NCBI GenBank assembly: GCA_964486145.1
Contig: CAZAMT010000054.1
Coordinates: 1-17,541, forward strand
Origin: CAZAMT01 sp964486145
GTDB taxonomy: Bacteria > Bacteroidota > Bacteroidia > Bacteroidales > JAAAOM01
Reading direction: 5' to 3'
Length of the DNA stretch: 17,541 nt
Position 1 is the first letter of the stretch, and each line of letters opens with the position of its first letter. The translations under genes were made by a program, and so were the position numbers. The notes beneath the pieces were generated by a model. The model had not been told where the DNA came from and did not search any database. It saw only the letters and a program-made list of their open reading frames with translations. This document shows, piece after piece, positions 13,718 through 17,541 of the stretch.

Positions 13718-15079
13718 ATGGCTGAAGGAAACCTTCTTATCATTGATGACAACAAAAATGTGCTGAGTGCACTGGAAATCTTTTTACAACAAGAGTTTGA
13801 AGAGGTTATTACGTTAACATCTCCGAAGCAATTGCATTCGTTGTTGCAAAGCCATAAAATTGATGTGGTATTGCTTGACATGAATTTTAAAGCCGGAGCA
13901 AATACGGGAAATGAAGGCATATACTGGTTAAATGAAATAAAGCAGTTTGACCCGGACATTGAAGTTGTCATGTTTACAGCGTATGGAGATGTGGAGCTGG
14001 CAGTAAAGGCATTAAAAAAAGGTGCTTGCGATTTTATTTTAAAACCCTGGGACAACGACAAGCTGCTGGCAACGTTGAATGCTGCATTCAAACTACGAAA
14101 ATCCAACCTGAAGGTACATGAACTAAAATGCAAGACAACGTCATTGAAAAGTGCCTTTAACCGGGACCAACAAATTTTGATAGGTACTTCAAAGCCCATG
14201 TTAAAAATCAAACAGTTAATTAAAAAAGTGGCCAAATCGGATGCGAATGTTTTATTGACCGGCGAGAATGGAACAGGCAAGGAAGTAATTGCCCGTGAAA
14301 TTCATAACCAGTCGTTACGTGCTGATGAATTGCTGGTTACCGTTGACATTGGAGCAATTCCCGAATCCCTTGTTGAAAGTGAACTTTTTGGCCATAAAAA
14401 AGGTGCATTTACCGATGCCTGCGAGGATCGCACAGGTAAGTTTCAACTGGCCCATATGGGAACGCTTTTCCTGGATGAAATCGGTAACATACCCCTGCAT
14501 CTGCAACCCAAACTTCTTGTTGTGCTTCAAACGAGAACGGTTACCCCGGTAGGTTCAAACACACCGGTACCATTTAATATCAGGCTTATCAGTGCAACCA
14601 ATGCCAACATTTCTGATGTGGTTGCAAACGGTCAGTTCAGAGAAGATTTGCTTTACCGCTTAAATACCATCCATATGGAGGTACCACCATTACGTGACCG
14701 GGTTGAAGATATTGAAGTACTTGCCGGCTTTTTCCTTAAACACCTGGCACAAAAATACCGTAAACCTCAGATGAAACTGGGTTCCGAAGCCTTAAAAAAG
14801 TTACAAAAATATCACTGGCCGGGAAATGTCCGTGAACTTGAGCACACCATCGAAAAAGCAGTTATTCTGAGCGATACCAATACCATAACACCAAACGATT
14901 TTTACTTTAAAAGTGCGGGTTATACCAGTTCAAATGTATCGCTTACCCTTGAAGAAATGGAAAAGCAACTTATTTTTGATGCCCTTGACAAAAATGACGG
15001 TAATTACTCTTCTGTTGCTCAGCAACTGGGAATATCAAGACAGACATTGTACAATAAACTGAAAAAATATGATGTCTAA
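13718..15079 (+). CDS. NtrC-family sigma-54-dependent response regulator
   Basis: This two-component regulator activates sigma-54 RNA polymerase when phosphorylated. I chose ATG 13718 (453 residues, MAEGNLLIIDDNKN) because the frame extended upstream can begin only at a TTG. The receiver domain (about 4-120) has acidic residues DD (10-11), the phospho-acceptor Asp54 in VVLLDMNF, the Thr of MFTAYG and the Lys of ILKPW. The AAA+ domain has Walker A GENGTGK (182-188) and Walker B FLDE (251-254). The sigma-54 contact loop GAFTGA reads GAFTDA (229-234), a variant. A Fis-type helix-turn-helix with QLGISRQTLYNKLKK ends the protein. It overlaps the kinase gene by 11 bases. Its targets may include the divergent membrane-protein/ABC genes. 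Confidence 0.92.
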   Translation: MAEGNLLIIDDNKNVLSALEIFLQQEFEEVITLTSPKQLHSLLQSHKIDVVLLDMNFKAGANTGNEGIYWLNEIKQFDPDIEVVMFTAYGDVELAVKALKKGACDFILKPWDNDKLLATLNAAFKLRKSNLKVHELKCKTTSLKSAFNRDQQILIGTSKPMLKIKQLIKKVAKSDANVLLTGENGTGKEVIAREIHNQSLRADELLVTVDIGAIPESLVESELFGHKKGAFTDACEDRTGKFQLAHMGTLFLDEIGNIPLHLQPKLLVVLQTRTVTPVGSNTPVPFNIRLISATNANISDVVANGQFREDLLYRLNTIHMEVPPLRDRVEDIEVLAGFFLKHLAQKYRKPQMKLGSEALKKLQKYHWPGNVRELEHTIEKAVILSDTNTITPNDFYFKSAGYTSSNVSLTLEEMEKQLIFDALDKNDGNYSSVAQQLGISRQTLYNKLKKYDV

Positions 15080-16421
15080 AAACTTATACCTGAACATTGT
15101 TTTATACGTGTTACTTATAACTTGTACCAGTGTGGGAATGGCTTTCATGGTGTTCAGGTACAACAGCATTGCTGCAATTATGGCAGGGGCTGTGGTTTTG
15201 AGCGTTGAGACCTTGTCGCTGATTGGTTATCTGAACAAAACCAACCGGCGATTAGCTTATTTTAACAACGCCATCAAAAATGAGGATACATCGATAAAAT
15301 TTCCTTATGATATAAAAAATAAACCTGTCCGGGACCTTTATGATAGTCTCAACCATATCAATGATATTATCCGGAGGACAAAAATTGAAAGTGCATACAA
15401 TGAAAACCTTTTAAAGACGCTCATTGAATATTCATTTACCGGTTTTATTACCATCGATGAATCAGGTAATTTTAATGTGATGAATAATGCAGCCCGAAAA
15501 TATCTAAATGTGAGCTACACATCTAATCTTGAACGACTAAAGCAAAACAACCCGAAGTTGTATAATCTGATTCAAACACTTCGTCCCGGAGAAACCAAAA
15601 CTTTGCGTATTGAAACAAACGGCGAAAGGTATGAACTATCCATATCAAGCACATTAATTAAATATTACCAAAAAACATTCCGGGTAGTATCCATGCAGGA
15701 TATCACGAAAGAACTTGATGAGCAGGAAATGGCATCATGGCATAAACTTTTCCGGGTAATGACACATGAAATCATGAATTCAATAGCGCCGATTACGTCT
15801 CTCTCCCAAACATTGACGCGGCTTTATTCTCAGAATGGCAATCAAAAACAACCCGGTGATATCAACGAGAAAACCATTTCAACTACAATTAACGGGTTAA
15901 AAGTCATTGATGAAATGAGCAATGGTCTGATGAATTTTGTACAAAACTACAGGCAACTCAATAAAATACCAAAGCCGGACAAGCAAAAAATGGAGCTGGA
16001 GGCGTGGTTAAAACGATTGAAGACGCTAATTACAGAAATGATTAGAGATACCGACATTAAATTTAATATTTTGTTAAGCAACAGTTGCCGGCATATTCAT
16101 GCTGATGAAAACCTCATGAATCAGGTCATGTTAAACCTGGTAAAGAATGCCATTGAAGCCGTTGAAACGGTTAAAAAAAAGGAAATAGACATTCATGTGA
16201 ATATGAACGAGGCGGGGCGCACATGTTTAACTGTGGCAGATACAGGTACAGGCATTGCGGCAGCAGATTTGGATAATATTTTTATACCTTTTTTTACTAC
16301 AAAAGAACATGGAAATGGAATTGGTTTAAACCTTTCGAAACAAATTCTGAATCTTCATGGTGGAAATATATCCATTCGTTCGAGGGAAAACGGAGGTACC
16401 AGTGTTATGATTGTAATCTAA
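15069..16421 (+). CDS. Membrane histidine kinase of the NtrY/NtrB-like type
   Basis: This 450-residue sensor kinase is the cognate partner of the regulator it overlaps by 11 bases. Two N-terminal transmembrane helices (about 8-29 and 33-55) leave almost no periplasmic loop. It probably senses within the membrane, through a partner, or through the cytoplasmic PAS-like segment (about 110-213, FTGFITIDESGNFNVMNNAA). The dimerisation domain carries His233 in RVMTHEIMNSIAP. The ATPase domain has the N-box NLVKNAIEA (356-364), DTGTGI (391-396), FIPFFTTK (405-412) and GNGIGL (415-420). All catalytic motifs are intact. Two adjacent ATGs (15069 and 15072) are possible starts. The signal is unknown; envelope or lipid stress would fit the neighbouring ABC gene. 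Confidence 0.92.
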   Translation: MMSKNLYLNIVLYVLLITCTSVGMAFMVFRYNSIAAIMAGAVVLSVETLSLIGYLNKTNRRLAYFNNAIKNEDTSIKFPYDIKNKPVRDLYDSLNHINDIIRRTKIESAYNENLLKTLIEYSFTGFITIDESGNFNVMNNAARKYLNVSYTSNLERLKQNNPKLYNLIQTLRPGETKTLRIETNGERYELSISSTLIKYYQKTFRVVSMQDITKELDEQEMASWHKLFRVMTHEIMNSIAPITSLSQTLTRLYSQNGNQKQPGDINEKTISTTINGLKVIDEMSNGLMNFVQNYRQLNKIPKPDKQKMELEAWLKRLKTLITEMIRDTDIKFNILLSNSCRHIHADENLMNQVMLNLVKNAIEAVETVKKKEIDIHVNMNEAGRTCLTVADTGTGIAAADLDNIFIPFFTTKEHGNGIGLNLSKQILNLHGGNISIRSRENGGTSVMIVI

Positions 16422-16473
16422 ATGGACGTTCATTAACACAAGGAAATTATAGCTTAAAATAGCAATTACTTTT

Positions 16474-16821
16474 TCAGTTAACAACAGAATCAATAGCAAC
16501 CTCCTGAAAATGATGCAATGAATCGGTTAATTCTTCATGCACAGCCGTTGAATCGCAGTGCAACGGGGTTTGGGAATTGAAAATGAAATTGCCGGTACCA
16601 ACTGAAAACATGATCAGTAAAGCAATAAAAGCTACTTTCACGCCAGCCAGAGGCATTGAAAACAGAGTAATAAGCGGTTCAATGATGGAATTCTTTCGTA
16701 TATTATGCTTTGATGCAAATATATTTGCAGCATGCAACAGTCGTTGCTCCGCTCCGGGATCCATTTCAAATGGTAAAGCATCATTCTCTAATTCGGAAGA
16801 TAAAAATTTTTCAATATCCAT
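16474..16821 (-). CDS. Single-pass membrane protein, possible anti-sigma factor
   Basis: The 115-residue protein has an acidic N-terminal region (MDIEKFLSSELENDALPFEM), a basic stretch before the membrane (about 38-43), one transmembrane helix (about 61-81) and a short acidic tail. It starts 11 bases after the ECF sigma factor gene on the same strand, and this arrangement usually marks an anti-sigma factor. It lacks the HxxxCxxC zinc motif of ZAS-type anti-sigma factors and is shorter than FecR-type ones, so the function rests on context. It converges on the histidine kinase gene with 52 bases between and no obvious terminator. Confidence 0.65.
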   Translation of the reverse strand: MDIEKFLSSELENDALPFEMDPGAEQRLLHAANIFASKHNIRKNSIIEPLITLFSMPLAGVKVAFIALLIMFSVGTGNFIFNSQTPLHCDSTAVHEELTDSLHHFQEVAIDSVVN

Positions 16822-16832
16822 GACGGAGTAAT

Positions 16833-17405
16833 TTATAATTCATAATACAAATGGTTAAATTTTTCCTGCATTTTTTTCCGGGTGTAATGCAGGCGTGATT
16901 TTACTGTCCCCTTTGAAACTTCGAGTATTTCACTAATCTCATCAATGCTAAAGCCTTCCCGGTATTTCAAAAGAAAGCAGCTTCGGTGCTCTTCACTTTC
17001 GTCATTCAGAGCACTAAATATTTTTTCGACAAGCTTATTTTTTTCTTTGGTTGTCGTTTCCTGATCATAGAAACAGTCCAGGTTATCCTCAATTGTTGTC
17101 CCTTTTCGCACTTCAAGCCGGCGGTACTCATTTTTACACATGTTGTTGGCAATGCTGAAGATCCAGGTGGAAAAATTTCGCTTCGGATCAAAAAGGTACG
17201 GCTTATCAAGCATCCTGTAAAAAAGATCCTGCACAAAATCCTGTGCTTTCTCCCGTGAGTTAAAAAGCATTCGGTAAAAGTAATAAAGCAGCCGTTCCTT
17301 ATACCGGTGATATAATTGGTTGAAAGCCATCGAATCCCCGTTGACCAGCATTTGCATCAAGCGCTCATCGGAGAGTTTATTGTATGTTTGTTTACCAAAT
17401 AACAT
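16833..17405 (-). CDS. ECF-type RNA polymerase sigma factor
   Basis: The 190-residue protein has the two ECF domains. Region 2 (about 28-97) contains FVQDLFYRMLDKP (57-69) and NFSTWIFSIANNMCKNEYRR (77-96), which bind the -10 element and core polymerase. Region 4 (about 125-183) contains CFLLKYREGFSIDEISEIL (143-161) and the helix-turn-helix VSKGTVKSRLHYTRKKM (163-179). No C-terminal extension is present. It sits between a small membrane protein (12 bases upstream) and the possible anti-sigma (11 bases downstream), so all three are probably one transcript. Regulated genes cannot be identified from this window, and no promoter for the operon is visible before the window edge. Confidence 0.94.
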   Translation of the reverse strand: MLFGKQTYNKLSDERLMQMLVNGDSMAFNQLYHRYKERLLYYFYRMLFNSREKAQDFVQDLFYRMLDKPYLFDPKRNFSTWIFSIANNMCKNEYRRLEVRKGTTIEDNLDCFYDQETTTKEKNKLVEKIFSALNDESEEHRSCFLLKYREGFSIDEISEILEVSKGTVKSRLHYTRKKMQEKFNHLYYEL

Positions 17406-17417
17406 AAATGCAGCCTG

Positions 17418-17541
17418 TTAGTACTTATTTTTTATCATGATGGCCACTGCAATACACGAATATCCGCACAGCACAAAAATAGGTGCAAGCGTAATACGCC
17501 GAAAGTTAAAAATTTCTTCGTTAAGTACCATTTGATTTACA
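17418..17541 (-). CDS. Small membrane protein, C-terminal part at window edge
   Basis: On the minus strand an open frame runs from the window end to a TAA at 17420-17418. An ATG at 17531-17529 would give a 37-residue protein, but the frame is open further upstream, so it may be longer. It has NEEIFNFRRITLAP and then a hydrophobic stretch (APIFVLCGYSCIAVAIM) that fits one transmembrane helix, ending IKNKY. The stop lies 12 bases before the ECF sigma gene on the same strand, suggesting co-transcription. I recognise no named family. Confidence 0.5.
   Translation of the reverse strand, partial: VNQMVLNEEIFNFRRITLAPIFVLCGYSCIAVAIMIKNKY

Noticed and set aside
13678..14280. 200-residue minus-strand frame opposite the response regulator
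   Set aside because: It is antisense to a clear receiver/AAA+ gene, has a Ser/Phe/Asn-rich composition and matches no family.

Overview
This window looks like a piece of a draft or metagenome-assembled Bacteroidota chromosome, probably Bacteroidales-like (Marinilabiliales or Prolixibacteraceae-like is a guess). The evidence is AT-rich DNA, several upstream regions carrying the Bacteroidota -7 promoter element TAnnTTTG, and protein styles typical of that phylum: the UPRTase C-terminus, a secreted GH51 arabinofuranosidase, a stand-alone E2-type acyltransferase and an NtrC-type two-component pair. A run of exactly 100 N (12356-12455) is a scaffold gap of unknown true size, so the genes either side may not be neighbours. 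No stretch over 300 bases lacks a gene.

Left part (1-4006): a stand-alone FIST sensor protein (+) converges on a minus-strand pair, a GNAT/FemAB-like protein (TTG start) followed by uracil phosphoribosyltransferase. A palindrome-rich intergenic island (2802-2937) follows, then radC and rpsT, with a clear intrinsic terminator after rpsT.

Middle (4104-9800): a complete L-arabinose catabolic operon on the minus strand, in transcription order araA - araD - GH51 arabinofuranosidase - araB. The GH51 enzyme carries a signal peptide and would release arabinose outside the cytoplasm. AraA, AraB and AraD then convert it to D-xylulose 5-phosphate. Upstream of araA a TATATTTG box directly abuts a near-perfect 25-bp palindrome that would cover the transcription start, as a repressor operator would. 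No sugar transporter and no regulator gene is present.

Next (9801-13486, minus): a fatty-acyl-CoA synthetase-like protein is preceded by a lipoyl-less 2-oxoacid dehydrogenase E2-type acyltransferase, an unusual pair that may form an acyl-transfer module. After the gap come a 3'-truncated LolD/MacB-type ABC ATPase and a small two-helix membrane protein.

Right (13487-17541): an intergenic region carries two TGT-N11-ACA repeats, of the kind enhancer-binding proteins recognise. It separates the small membrane protein from a plus-strand sigma-54 response regulator and its histidine kinase, which overlap. A converging minus-strand cluster at the edge encodes a small membrane protein, an ECF sigma factor and a single-helix protein that may be its anti-sigma.

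I see no CRISPR array, phage module, transposase, rRNA or tRNA. The most original signals are the palindromic island, the ligase/acyltransferase pair, the arabinose operator and the enhancer-like repeats.
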